Source: Paraglaciecola sp. T6c (GTDB lineage Bacteria; Pseudomonadota; Gammaproteobacteria; Enterobacterales; Alteromonadaceae). Taken from it: DNA of 64,000 nt. A program made the translations under genes and the position numbers. Position 1 is the first letter of the stretch; every line of letters begins with the position of its first letter. Below the pieces are notes generated by a model that saw only the letters and a program-made list of their open reading frames with translations, was not told the DNA's origin and made no database searches. The DNA lies in contig NC_008228.1 in assembly GCF_000014225.1 (NCBI RefSeq), forward strand, positions 372,001-436,000. The letters run 5' to 3'. This document shows positions 1-8,074 of the stretch, piece after piece.

Positions 1-507
1 CACTTCACCCTGAAAATCAATGAGCACATCTATGCAGTGCAAATACACAAACAGGCGGACCGATACTTAGTTAAAAGTGAGACCCAAGAGACCGAACTTA
101 CCTTAGTAAGTCATGGGGCGAATCAAGCGGTGGTGATTGAAGAGGACATTCGCCAAGGTTTTAGCTATGCGCAGCAAGACACAACACTCTTTTTAGATGA
201 TGGCAGCGGCCATTACCGAATCGACGATATCACCCAGCAGCCAGCAAATGTGAGTGAGCAAAACGCAAGTGGCGAAATCAACGCTGTCATGGACGGAGTG
301 ATAATCGACGTATTAGTAAAAGAGGGAGATGCCGTTGAAACCGGGCAACTTATGGTCGTCATGGAAGCCATGAAAATGGAGCATCAGTTAAAGGCGCTGA
401 GCACGGGGCGCGTCACTGAGGTGCGCGCAACAACGGGCCAGCAGGTGAAATCTAAACAGCTATTGGTCAGTATCAGTAGCAACGACGATACGCACAGCGA
501 TGCGTAA
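1..507 (+). CDS. acyl-CoA carboxylase alpha subunit, biotin-carrier C-terminus (partial)
   Basis: This is the C-terminal end of the biotin-bearing alpha subunit of an acyl-CoA carboxylase. The frame is open from the first base, so the start lies outside the window. The last ~75 residues form a biotinyl-carrier domain with the signature EAMKM; the lysine that carries biotin is coded at 373-375. Upstream is the linker typical of geranyl-CoA and 3-methylcrotonyl-CoA carboxylases. Only 12 bases separate its stop from the AtuA-like gene, so both are likely on one transcript. The neighbouring genes resemble the Pseudomonas atu set, where atuF encodes this subunit, so a geranyl-CoA-type carboxylase is the favoured reading. 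The substrate cannot be read from this fragment, and methylcrotonyl- or propionyl-CoA carboxylase remain possible. Confidence 0.85.
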   Translation, partial: HFTLKINEHIYAVQIHKQADRYLVKSETQETELTLVSHGANQAVVIEEDIRQGFSYAQQDTTLFLDDGSGHYRIDDITQQPANVSEQNASGEINAVMDGVIIDVLVKEGDAVETGQLMVVMEAMKMEHQLKALSTGRVTEVRATTGQQVKSKQLLVSISSNDDTHSDA

Positions 508-519
508 TCAAGGACGTTT

Positions 520-2331
520 ATGAGCAACAAAACAGTAAGAATTGGCGGTGCATCGGCCTTTTATGGCGACAGTCAACTATCGGCTCGCCAGCTGGTGGAC
601 GATGGCAATATTGACTACTTGGTATTTGATTATTTAGCCGAAGTCACTATGGCTATTTTGTCTCAAGCCAAAGCCAAAAACAGCGATTACGGCTACGCCG
701 TGGATTTCGTCACCGTGGCGATGAAAGACGTGCTGGCCGATTGCGCCCTAAAGGGCATAAAAGTGATCGCCAATGCCGGTGGTATGAATGTACCGAGCTG
801 CATAAGGGCACTTGAGCAGTTATGCAGCGAGCTTGATATCAGCTTGAATATTGCAGGGGTATACGGTGATGACCTATCCGCCAATCGCCCCAATCTGAAT
901 AGCGACGACCTTGCAGAAATGCAAACTGGGCAGCCTCTACCCGAGCGCTTAGCCAGCATGAACGCCTATTTAGGTGCGCGCCCCATCGCTGACGCCTTAG
1001 CGGCTGGTGCAGATGTGGTGGTAACCGGGCGCGTAGTCGACAGTGCCTTAGTGATAGGGCCGCTTATGCACGAGTTTAATTGGCAAGAAAACGATTACGA
1101 CAAACTGGCCCAAGGCGCATTGGCGGGGCATATTTTAGAGTGCGGCGCCCAATGCACCGGCGGTAACTTCACTGACTGGCATTTGGTGCCTGACTTTTCC
1201 AGCATGAGCTACCCTATTGCCCAAGTGAGCGCCAACGGGGCGTTCGAGGTAGGCATAGTGCCAAACACTGGTGGCATGGTGACTGAGGCCACGATTGGCG
1301 AGCAGGTTTTGTATGAAATAGGCGACCCAGCGAACTATTTATTGCCAGATGTCGCCTGTGACTTTAGCAATATCACCCTGACCCAAACAGGCAAAGATAG
1401 GGTCAGCGTTTCAGGAGCAAAGGGGCGAGCGCCGGGTAATCAGTATAAGGTGTGCGCTACCTACGTTGATGGCTACAAGTTGATAAGCTCTTTCTTTATG
1501 GGGGGCGAGCGAGCAGCAGACAAAGCCAGAGTCAATATAAATGCCCTTGTGAAGCGCACCGAGCGAGCCTTTGCTGCAAAAGGGTTAAGCGGTTATCGGC
1601 GCACCAGTATCGAAATTATGGGTGCAGAAGATACCTACGGCCCCCACGCAAAAGCCCAAAATACTCGGGAGGTCATTGCCAAGTTTGGTTTGCATCACGA
1701 TAACAAGGTGGCATTGCACTTTGCCGCCAGTGAAATTGCCTATTTAGCCACCTCAGCAGCGCCGGGCATGAGTGGTTTTGGGGCTGGGCGGCCCAAACCG
1801 CAACCATTGATTCGCGTACATTCAACGCTGATTGATAAGTCAGACGTACCGGTTACGGTGCAATTAAACAAAACCGTGCTTTTCACCCAATGCTACCTGA
1901 CTCCTGAGTCATCTGCCTCTATCGAGGCTGCGCAATTTTCGCCAGATGCTATTAAAGCTGACGTTACAAGCTCTGATGCTGCAAGCAGTGAGTCGCTAAC
2001 TAGCGTGCCGCTGGTTAAATTGGCTTATGCCCGTAGCGGCGATAAAGGCGATAACGTCAATATTGGGCTTATGGCGCGAGAGGCGAAATTCTTACCTGTG
2101 CTCTACCAACAAGTGACTGAGCAGGCTGTCGCGATCTACTTTGCCCATCAAATTGAAGGGCACGTCTTGCGCTATAACGTGCCAGGCATAAACGGGTTTA
2201 ACTTCTTTATGACCCAAGCGCTGGGCGGTGGCGGCACCGCGTCACTCAGAACCGATACCCAAGGCAAGGCAGCCGCGCAAATGTTGTTGTCGATGCCGGT
2301 TAGGGTGCCAAAAAGCTGGGAAGACATGTGA
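520..2331 (+). CDS. AtuA-like protein (acyclic terpene utilisation family, DUF1446)
   Basis: The 603-residue protein has the N-terminal AtuA/DUF1446 domain (about residues 5-450, beginning VRIGGASAFYGDS and with GRVVDSALVIGPL further in). A separate ~110-residue C-terminal domain (about 490-600) begins LAYARSGDKGDNVNIGL and contains the glycine run GGGGTASL. Length and two-domain layout match AtuA of Pseudomonas, which is needed for growth on citronellol/geraniol but whose exact reaction is not firmly known. It lies between the carboxylase alpha subunit and an SDR, and the gene order suggests an operon for branched acyl-CoA or terpenoid breakdown. The start ATG follows AAGGACGTTT. It is cytoplasmic, with no signal peptide or membrane segment. 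Confidence 0.85.
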   Translation: MSNKTVRIGGASAFYGDSQLSARQLVDDGNIDYLVFDYLAEVTMAILSQAKAKNSDYGYAVDFVTVAMKDVLADCALKGIKVIANAGGMNVPSCIRALEQLCSELDISLNIAGVYGDDLSANRPNLNSDDLAEMQTGQPLPERLASMNAYLGARPIADALAAGADVVVTGRVVDSALVIGPLMHEFNWQENDYDKLAQGALAGHILECGAQCTGGNFTDWHLVPDFSSMSYPIAQVSANGAFEVGIVPNTGGMVTEATIGEQVLYEIGDPANYLLPDVACDFSNITLTQTGKDRVSVSGAKGRAPGNQYKVCATYVDGYKLISSFFMGGERAADKARVNINALVKRTERAFAAKGLSGYRRTSIEIMGAEDTYGPHAKAQNTREVIAKFGLHHDNKVALHFAASEIAYLATSAAPGMSGFGAGRPKPQPLIRVHSTLIDKSDVPVTVQLNKTVLFTQCYLTPESSASIEAAQFSPDAIKADVTSSDAASSESLTSVPLVKLAYARSGDKGDNVNIGLMAREAKFLPVLYQQVTEQAVAIYFAHQIEGHVLRYNVPGINGFNFFMTQALGGGGTASLRTDTQGKAAAQMLLSMPVRVPKSWEDM

Positions 2332-2404
2332 TGAGTTCGCGTGCTAAGAAGATAGCGAAATTGACGCGCTTGACTATGAACAGCTGCGAATTGAGGGGAA
2401 AGCC

Positions 2405-3277
2405 ATGGGCTATCAATCTTGCTTAAGGGCAAACAGCTTTGCTGGGCAAACATACGTCGTCACGGGCGGCGGCAGTGGAATTGGTCGCTGCACCGCCCAT
2501 GAATTGGCAAGTTTAGGGGCGAGCGTAGTTCTGCTTGGGCGCAATCTAGAAAAATTGCAGCGCACCAGTAATGAGATCATCGATGATGGCGGAAGTGCAG
2601 ACTATTTCGCTCTGGATATCCGCGATGAAGAGCAGGTCATCACCACTGTAAGCGCCATTTTAAAAGCCCATGAGCATGTGCATGGCTTGTTGAATATTGC
2701 TGGAGGGCAATTTCGCGCGCCACTAGAGGCCATCAGCAAAAAAGGCTTTGAAAGTGTGGTGCAAACCAACCTTGTGGGCGGCTTTTTGATGGCCAGAGAG
2801 CTGTTCAAACAGCACTTCAAAGCCCATGGCGGCAGCATAGTCAATATCACCGCGGATAACAAAAACGGCATGCCGGGTATGGGGCACTCTGGTGCTGCCC
2901 GCGCAGGTGTCGAAAACCTCACTAAAACGGCCGCGTGGGAATGGGGCCGATATGGCGTGCGAGTGAATACGGTGGCACCGGGTTGGGTGGCCTCTTCTGG
3001 CCTTGATACCTACCCCCAAGAGATGCAGGCCGCGATAAACAATCTAAAATATGCAGTCCCCCTAGGGCGTATTGCTAGCGAAGCAGAAATCTCTGCGCTG
3101 ATTTGTTTTTTAATGAGCCCTGGAGCCAACTTTATCAGTGGCCAATCTATGTGGGTGGACGGCGCAGCCAGTATGGGCTCAGCCCCTGCACTTGCACCAC
3201 TTGGCCAAACCGCACCTGTTAACAGCACAACGTGGGACGGCTTTCATCGCTCAGCGCCGCCCAAGGTTTTGCGCTAA
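2405..3277 (+). CDS. SDR family oxidoreductase (AtuG/dienoyl-CoA-reductase-like)
   Basis: A 290-residue short-chain dehydrogenase/reductase. The Rossmann glycine motif TGGGSGIG is near residue 20, the NAG-like motif reads NIAGGQ, and NTVAPGW follows the active-site helix. The usual catalytic YxxxK is absent: the corresponding stretch reads GHSGAARAGVENLTKT. This resembles the 2,4-dienoyl-CoA reductase (DECR2) branch of the SDRs, which lacks the classical tyrosine, and the SDRs of citronellol clusters. It probably uses NADP(H) on a CoA thioester, which is inferred from that branch and from the neighbouring acyl-CoA synthetase and carboxylase. A Shine-Dalgarno-like GAGGGGAAA precedes the chosen ATG. 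Confidence 0.85.
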   Translation: MGYQSCLRANSFAGQTYVVTGGGSGIGRCTAHELASLGASVVLLGRNLEKLQRTSNEIIDDGGSADYFALDIRDEEQVITTVSAILKAHEHVHGLLNIAGGQFRAPLEAISKKGFESVVQTNLVGGFLMARELFKQHFKAHGGSIVNITADNKNGMPGMGHSGAARAGVENLTKTAAWEWGRYGVRVNTVAPGWVASSGLDTYPQEMQAAINNLKYAVPLGRIASEAEISALICFLMSPGANFISGQSMWVDGAASMGSAPALAPLGQTAPVNSTTWDGFHRSAPPKVLR

Positions 3278-3309
3278 CGCGCAGCACAATATCAACGAAG
3301 GATGTGAAG

Positions 3310-4905
3310 ATGAATAACCACGCATTGAATAGAAACCTGATAGAGCGCGTTGCCTTAGGTGACCTGCTTCGTAAGCGCAGCAGAGACAGTGGCGAGCAGC
3401 ACGCTATTGTGGATTTTCCGGAAGGAATGCGCCGAGCAACCAGTTATAACGAGCTAAACAAACGGGTGAATCAGTTGGCCCACGGCTTGATCGAAAAGGG
3501 CGTTAAACAAGGGGATAAATTAGCGTTATTCTCCACTAATCAGCGCGACATGCTCACCGTGTACTTTGCCTGCTACAAACTTGGTGTCATTGCTGTACCC
3601 ATTAACTTTATGCAAGGCGTGGACGATGTGCGCTACAACCTTGAACACAGCGAAACCTCAGCGGTTATTTACGAAGCGATGTTTACCGAGCTAGTGCACG
3701 CCAGCACCCAAGGTAATCCACACATCAAGCTGACCGTGCAAATGGGCAATACCAAGGGCAAATCTGATTACAGCTTAGAAGCGCTGCTTGATAATCAAAG
3801 TGAGCAAGAGATTAATGATCGTATTATTGAGGACAGAGATACGGCCCACATGATCTACACCTCGGGCACCACATCACGGCCTAAAGCGGTTGAGTCATCC
3901 CATCTGGCCCTGACCATAGCGGCGTTAACCGGTGTCATTGAGCTTGAGCTAAATCGCTATAACCGGATGTTGTTGGTGCTGCCGTTGTTTCATTGTGCGG
4001 CCTTGGCTGTGCTACACCCAGTCATGATGCGCGGGGGCTGTACTGTGCTGCACGCTGCATTTGACCCTAACGTTATTGTGGGCAGCCTTGAGCAGGAAAA
4101 AATCGAAACCGCCGTGTTTATGCCCATGATGTGGCATGCACTGCTCGCCACGCCGAATGTTGAACAGCGCGACTTTCAACATTTCAAATTAGGGGTGTAT
4201 TCCATGGCTGCTATGAATAGTAAAAGCCTAGAAAAAGTGCGCAAAGTCTTTGGTTGCCAGATGCATTTGGGCAGCGGGCAAACCGAGTTCGCCCCTGTTG
4301 CCTGTATGTATCGAGATAAAACTCCAACCGAATTTAGCGAAGGTAATTATTGGGGCGTGCCGGTGTGCACTGGTGAGCAAGCGATTATTGATAAGCAAGG
4401 CAACGAGCTGCCAAACGGCGAAGCAGGGGAGATCGTATGGCGCGGGCCACAAGTTATGCGTGGCTATTATAAGAACGAGCAAGCCACGGCAGAGGCGGGC
4501 AAATTCGGCTGGCATCACACGGGGGATATCGGCTTAATCGATAACCAAGGCCAACTGCTGTTTATTGATCGCATCAAAGACACAATAAAATCCGGTGGCG
4601 AAAATGTCTCATCACAAAAGGTAGAGCAAGCCTTGGAATTACTAGAGGGTATCGAGCGCGCAGCCGCTTTCGGCGTGAGCCACCCCCATTGGGGCGAAGC
4701 CGTGTGTGCCTGCATTATCAGCACAACCTTCAGTGAAGCTGACCTTGCTCTTATCGAAGCGCACTGCAAAGCCCAGCTAGGGCAATTCGAAGTCCCCAAA
4801 GCCATTTTTATCTGCGAAACCCTACCGGTTACAGGCACAGGGAAAGTCAGAAAGGTGGAGTTGCGAGAGCAGTATAAGGATGTGTTTGGTGATGTAAGTG
4901 ACTAG
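3310..4905 (+). CDS. acyl-CoA synthetase (AMP-binding, class I adenylate-forming)
   Basis: A 531-residue AMP-forming acyl-CoA ligase. Visible motifs: P-loop-like YTSGTTSRPKAV (about residue 183), GSGQTEFAP in place of YGxTE (about 321), HTGDIG (about 403), the hinge RIKDTIKSGGENVS, and the C-terminal catalytic lysine in TGTGKVRK (about 510). It probably activates the organic acid degraded by this operon; AtuH of Pseudomonas plays this part. The chosen ATG at 3310 is preceded by AAGGATGTGAAG. An earlier in-frame GTG at 3232 would overlap the SDR gene by 46 bases and lacks a convincing ribosome site. It is the last gene of the operon in this window. Confidence 0.88.
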   Translation: MNNHALNRNLIERVALGDLLRKRSRDSGEQHAIVDFPEGMRRATSYNELNKRVNQLAHGLIEKGVKQGDKLALFSTNQRDMLTVYFACYKLGVIAVPINFMQGVDDVRYNLEHSETSAVIYEAMFTELVHASTQGNPHIKLTVQMGNTKGKSDYSLEALLDNQSEQEINDRIIEDRDTAHMIYTSGTTSRPKAVESSHLALTIAALTGVIELELNRYNRMLLVLPLFHCAALAVLHPVMMRGGCTVLHAAFDPNVIVGSLEQEKIETAVFMPMMWHALLATPNVEQRDFQHFKLGVYSMAAMNSKSLEKVRKVFGCQMHLGSGQTEFAPVACMYRDKTPTEFSEGNYWGVPVCTGEQAIIDKQGNELPNGEAGEIVWRGPQVMRGYYKNEQATAEAGKFGWHHTGDIGLIDNQGQLLFIDRIKDTIKSGGENVSSQKVEQALELLEGIERAAAFGVSHPHWGEAVCACIISTTFSEADLALIEAHCKAQLGQFEVPKAIFICETLPVTGTGKVRKVELREQYKDVFGDVSD

Positions 4906-5375
4906 GTGAGGGTTTGGCGGCTCCTTCAAAGTGCTACATTGAGAAAAGCACTTATAAGTGCTATTTCTAGCGGGATTGCTTCCACCATCCATGGCGGTCG
5001 TCGCTTCGCGACCATGCTACGCATGTCCTAAAACGTTCCCGACGTCTCAGTTGAACGTAACACAGGTTTTTACCTATCGGGTGCTAAGTCGTTTATTCGG
5101 GCAAGTTGGGGTACTAAATATGGGGCTCTGGTAGAGGTATTTGATTTGATAGGTCGTCATTAACGTCGTCAGGCTGTTTAACTCACCTGTGCTAACGGCC
5201 GCTTTCGCCTTACTCACCCAGTAAAAAGTGTCTACAGAGTTAGGGGAAGATCAGACATTTCCAATTGCACAAATCCAAGAGGGTTCAAACACTTAGTTGA
5301 GCCGTGTTAAAACTAACCCCAAAGCGTATAAGAAAGATTTGCGCAATAAACTGTACTTTGCAACAACAGCCCTAC
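4906..5375. other. intergenic, no intact gene; palindrome and repeat
   Basis: No convincing coding sequence lies here on either strand. It holds the perfect palindrome AGCACTTATAAGTGCT (4947-4962), possibly the end of the acyl-CoA synthetase transcript, and a four-hairpin repeat at 4984-5047 listed separately. The stretch at 5229-5257 (TGTCTACAGAGTTAGGGGAA onward) has the look of an insertion-sequence end, but I see no matching partner. Confidence 0.5.
4984..5047 (+). repeat. four-hairpin repeat, copy A
   Basis: One member of a ~65-72 bp family whose loops are conserved while stems vary. Hairpins in order: CCAT-CC-ATGG, GTCGC-TTC-GCGAC, CATGC-TAC-GCATG, ACGT-TCCCG-ACGT. The three other full copies lie inside the transposase pseudogene at 7412-8074. 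The flank after the last hairpin (CAGTTGAACG) resembles that after the partial copy at 7236. Confidence 0.7.
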
Positions 5376-6887
5376 CTACAGGCATTTTGAAATAGGGTTT
5401 CTCAATCTGTTTCTTCTTAAAAGTGTAAGTACTGTTAAAAAAAGAGTCGAGAGTAATGTAAAGGACATCGCTCCACCGACTCGTTCTTCTGATTGTTCGA
5501 GCGTAATTTGGACTTCTTGATAAGCAAGGTTTTCAAAATAAGACACGTCTGGAGATTCGTAAAAGCCGGAAATGTAATAATCAAGATCTCCGTCATTGTC
5601 CCAATCAGCAAATCGCCCATTACCTTCTTCAAGGCCAAGTAATGTTAAGTTAGATTCTGCTAATACCACTTCACCAGCATCATTGACGGAGCTTTCATAA
5701 ATGATGCTTTTTCCATCCACTTTCCCTACAAAGACGTCGAGGTCTCCGTCTAAGTCTGCATCGACAAAACTAGGAATGACCGATTCTAACAAATTGATTT
5801 CGATAAACGGGTTATATTGCGCTTCAAATATAGGGGTGTTTTTATCCCCGACATTGACGTAAAATTCGTACAACCATCCAGGGTCATCATTGCTGCCACA
5901 AGCAATATCGATATCTCCGTCATTATCTAGATCAACAAATTCGATAATAGAAAAATCCGTAAACGTATCACACATCGCTCCTAATTCGCTTAACGGTTTA
6001 GCATTGTCAAAATCATAAACCGGCTCATTAACTGTTCCCTCATTTTTGACGTACATATGGCAACTACTGTACTCATAATCCTCATTGCCTTCGCAAAAAC
6101 TATTGTCTTGATAGGCTAAAACCATGTCTAGATCACGATCTCCGTCCAAATCTGCCATAGTCATTGGCTGTAAAATAGCTGTCACAATACTTGGAACGAG
6201 ATCGAATGTAGTATCCTCCGCCTTTAATTTCAGTGCCGATTCAGAGTCAAGTACGAACCACTCAATCCCATTATCAAAGTAGGTATCAGCTACCAAAAAG
6301 TCATTTTTTAGGTCATTGTCTAAATCTGTAACTAGAACTGGAGTAGTAATTGGTACGCCAAGGGTCTCTTCCAAATTACTTAGAGAAGCGGAAACGGCCT
6401 CATTTTTAGAATAATCAAATTCACTAATTGTAGGGTAGATTTTTCGCTTGTTTTCACTAACAAAGTAGTAGTTAAATTGGTAACTAGTCTGTTCTTCATC
6501 CGTGCTAACACCTATGGCCTGAATCAGACTATTGACTATATTGAGATCCGAGTTTTCATAAAATTGGATAATAAAGTGCTGATCCACTGAGGTTATAACC
6601 TCAGCAACAGACTTTCCTTGATAGTGCACCTCTTCTAAATTTGTCGATATGTCATCGCTCTCAATAATTGTAAGTGAAACAGAATCACTAAAGCTGACCA
6701 CATGAAATCTAGCTCCCGTATAACTGGGCTCATCCGATTCAAGCTGGACACTCGAAAATAGTATGGCCCCACGGCTTCCAGACTCTAAGGTTATAGAATC
6801 TGACAATTGTCCATCGAGTACGGTCTTAGGAAAGCAACTGGAAGAAAAAAGCAGAGCAATTGGCAATACTACTGACAATATTTTCAT
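5376..6887 (-). CDS. secreted FG-GAP/VCBS repeat protein with GlyGly-CTERM-like tail
   Basis: A 503-residue exported protein. It starts with a signal peptide (basic MK, then VVLPIALLFSSSCF). From about residue 185 it carries several calcium-binding-like FG-GAP/VCBS repeats: DLDGDRDLDM, DLDNDGDIDI, DADLDGDLDV and DWDNDGDLDY. These build beta-propeller or integrin-alpha-like domains. The C-terminus is GG, a ~17-residue hydrophobic stretch and the basic cluster RRNR, the layout of GlyGly-CTERM sorting signals cut by rhombosortase and linked to type II secretion in marine gammaproteobacteria. Its ligand is unknown. It stands alone, with decayed DNA on both sides. Confidence 0.75.
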   Translation of the reverse strand: MKILSVVLPIALLFSSSCFPKTVLDGQLSDSITLESGSRGAILFSSVQLESDEPSYTGARFHVVSFSDSVSLTIIESDDISTNLEEVHYQGKSVAEVITSVDQHFIIQFYENSDLNIVNSLIQAIGVSTDEEQTSYQFNYYFVSENKRKIYPTISEFDYSKNEAVSASLSNLEETLGVPITTPVLVTDLDNDLKNDFLVADTYFDNGIEWFVLDSESALKLKAEDTTFDLVPSIVTAILQPMTMADLDGDRDLDMVLAYQDNSFCEGNEDYEYSSCHMYVKNEGTVNEPVYDFDNAKPLSELGAMCDTFTDFSIIEFVDLDNDGDIDIACGSNDDPGWLYEFYVNVGDKNTPIFEAQYNPFIEINLLESVIPSFVDADLDGDLDVFVGKVDGKSIIYESSVNDAGEVVLAESNLTLLGLEEGNGRFADWDNDGDLDYYISGFYESPDVSYFENLAYQEVQITLEQSEERVGGAMSFTLLSTLFLTVLTLLRRNRLRNPISKCL

Positions 6888-6993
6888 GAATACATCCTTA
6901 TATTTAGGAAGTCCCCAAATTGGTTTTATGTTTTCTTACATACAATAAAAGTGCCAAGAAGGCGTTTTTTTTAATTACATTTAAAAATTTAGC

Positions 6994-7243
6994 TCATCCT
7001 GCTTCAGCGTGTAATGCATCTGCTAAAGCTTGTTCTGCCTCGTCAGCATTTACTGTTACTTCAACCTCCTCTTCAATATCACGTCTAGCATGACGTTCTT
7101 GGTGAGAAGAGAAACCAGTGCTAGCTGGAGTTAGTCGACAAACGATTACGTTTTCTTTCAGGCCAAGTAAATCATCACGCTTACCAGAAACTGCCGCTTC
7201 CCTAGGACACGATTTGTTTCTTGGAACGATGGCATTGAAATAA
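6994..7243 (-). pseudogene. rpoC 3'-end fragment (duplicated, decayed)
   Basis: Translated on the minus strand this reads SFQETNRVL, then after a small frameshift [29 protein letters not shown] and HQERHARR, followed by an acidic tail and a TGA at 6994-6996. This is the C-terminal end of the RNA polymerase beta' subunit, normally AASFQETTRVLTEAAV, NVIVGRLIPAGTGF and HQERHARR. Several conserved residues are altered (GRLIPAGTG to CRLTPASTG) and about two bases are lost after VL. It is a non-functional partial copy; the real rpoC must lie elsewhere. Upstream it is cut off by a partial hairpin repeat. Confidence 0.8.
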
Positions 7244-7260
7244 ATGTTCCCGACGTTTTA
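7236..7260 (+). repeat. partial four-hairpin repeat (last hairpin only)
   Basis: The stretch AAATGTTCCCGACGTTTT matches the fourth hairpin (arms around the loop TCCCG) of the repeat family. It is followed by AGCCGAACGCAA, comparable to CAGTTGAACGTAA after copy A. The first three hairpins are missing. It sits at the junction between the rpoC fragment and the transposase element. Confidence 0.5.
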
Positions 7261-7411
7261 GCCGAACGCAAGCGATATAATGACACCCATGATAAAAATG
7301 GTCAATTTTCAGGGCTTAACTAGACTTGATTGGTGTTTCATTTAGTCAGGTAGATGGATTATGCCTCAACCTCGAAAAAGCCAAATCAGTTTAATCGATA
7401 CGCCCTATTTT

Positions 7412-7485
7412 ATTCACAACATCCATGTCGTTCACTTCTTCGAAGCCAGCTAAAGCTGTTCAAATTTTATTCCCGATAAATTTGT
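7412..7485 (+). repeat. four-hairpin repeat, copy I1 (inside transposase)
   Basis: A 74-bp insertion between the codons for DTPYF and HCVSR. Hairpins: ACAT-CC-ATGT, CTTC-TTC-GAAG, CAGCT-AA-AGCTG, then TTTAT-TCCCG-ATAAA. It introduces a stop codon. It begins ATTC like copy I3. Confidence 0.75.
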
Positions 7486-7660
7486 CATTGTGTTTCCCGC
7501 CGTGTGCGGCAGTCTTTTTTGTGCGGAGTCGATGCGCATTCTGGCCAGAGTTACGAGCATCGCCGTGGTTGGGTGGAAGAACGTTTGTCATTTTTATCTA
7601 TGGTATTTGCCATCGATAGCGCGGCTACCGTATTTGTGCTTATGGGGTCATGAATAATCA

Positions 7661-7732
7661 GTGAAAATGTCGGGAACATTTTACAACAGCTTTAGCTGGC
7701 CCGAAGGGCGTAAGGCAGGATGCCTGAAGCAG
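7661..7732 (-). repeat. four-hairpin repeat, copy I2 (inverted, inside HUH motif)
   Basis: Read on the minus strand: GGCA-TCC-TGCC, GCCC-TTC-GGGC, CAGCT-AA-AGCTG, AAAATGT-TCCCG-ACATTTT. It splits the transposase between VMNN and THVVL. CAG occurs at both edges and could be a short target duplication. Confidence 0.75.
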
Positions 7733-8003
7733 ACTCACGTGGTGCTTTGTGTCGATAAAGCCTTGGCCATTGGCTTCGGTACCGATGAAGTGTTGAGGCG
7801 TTATCACAAACTACATAGAGGCACTTTGCTGACTCAGAAGTTTATGAACGGCGATACGCTGAGCCAAGGAGAGCTAATCACCTTTGATGAGACCGTTGAA
7901 ACCTATCGGCAACGTTTGTACGACATAAGCTGGTTTATGCGTGATTTGAATGAGTATATTGCTCGTGAAGCTAACAAAGAGGATGGCTGCACCGGGCGTT
8001 TTT

Positions 8004-8074
8004 ATTCGCCGCCATCCTTGGCGCTCTCCCTTCGGGCCAGCTAAAGCTGTTCTAATTTACTCCTGATAAATTAG
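8004..8074 (+). repeat. four-hairpin repeat, copy I3 (inside transposase)
   Basis: A 71-bp insertion between CTGRF and WEGRF of the transposase. Hairpins: CGCCA-TCCT-TGGCG, CCC-TTC-GGG, CAGCT-AA-AGCTG, CTAATTTA-CTCCTGA-TAAATTAG. It has the same orientation as I1 and creates a premature stop at about 8042. Confidence 0.75.

Noticed and set aside
5050-5375. Possible decayed insertion sequence
   Set aside because: One stretch resembles an IS end, but no second end, target duplication or transposase fragment could be found.
7425-7619. Short open frame near the transposase start
   Set aside because: It reads the transposase DNA and inserted repeat in the wrong frame.
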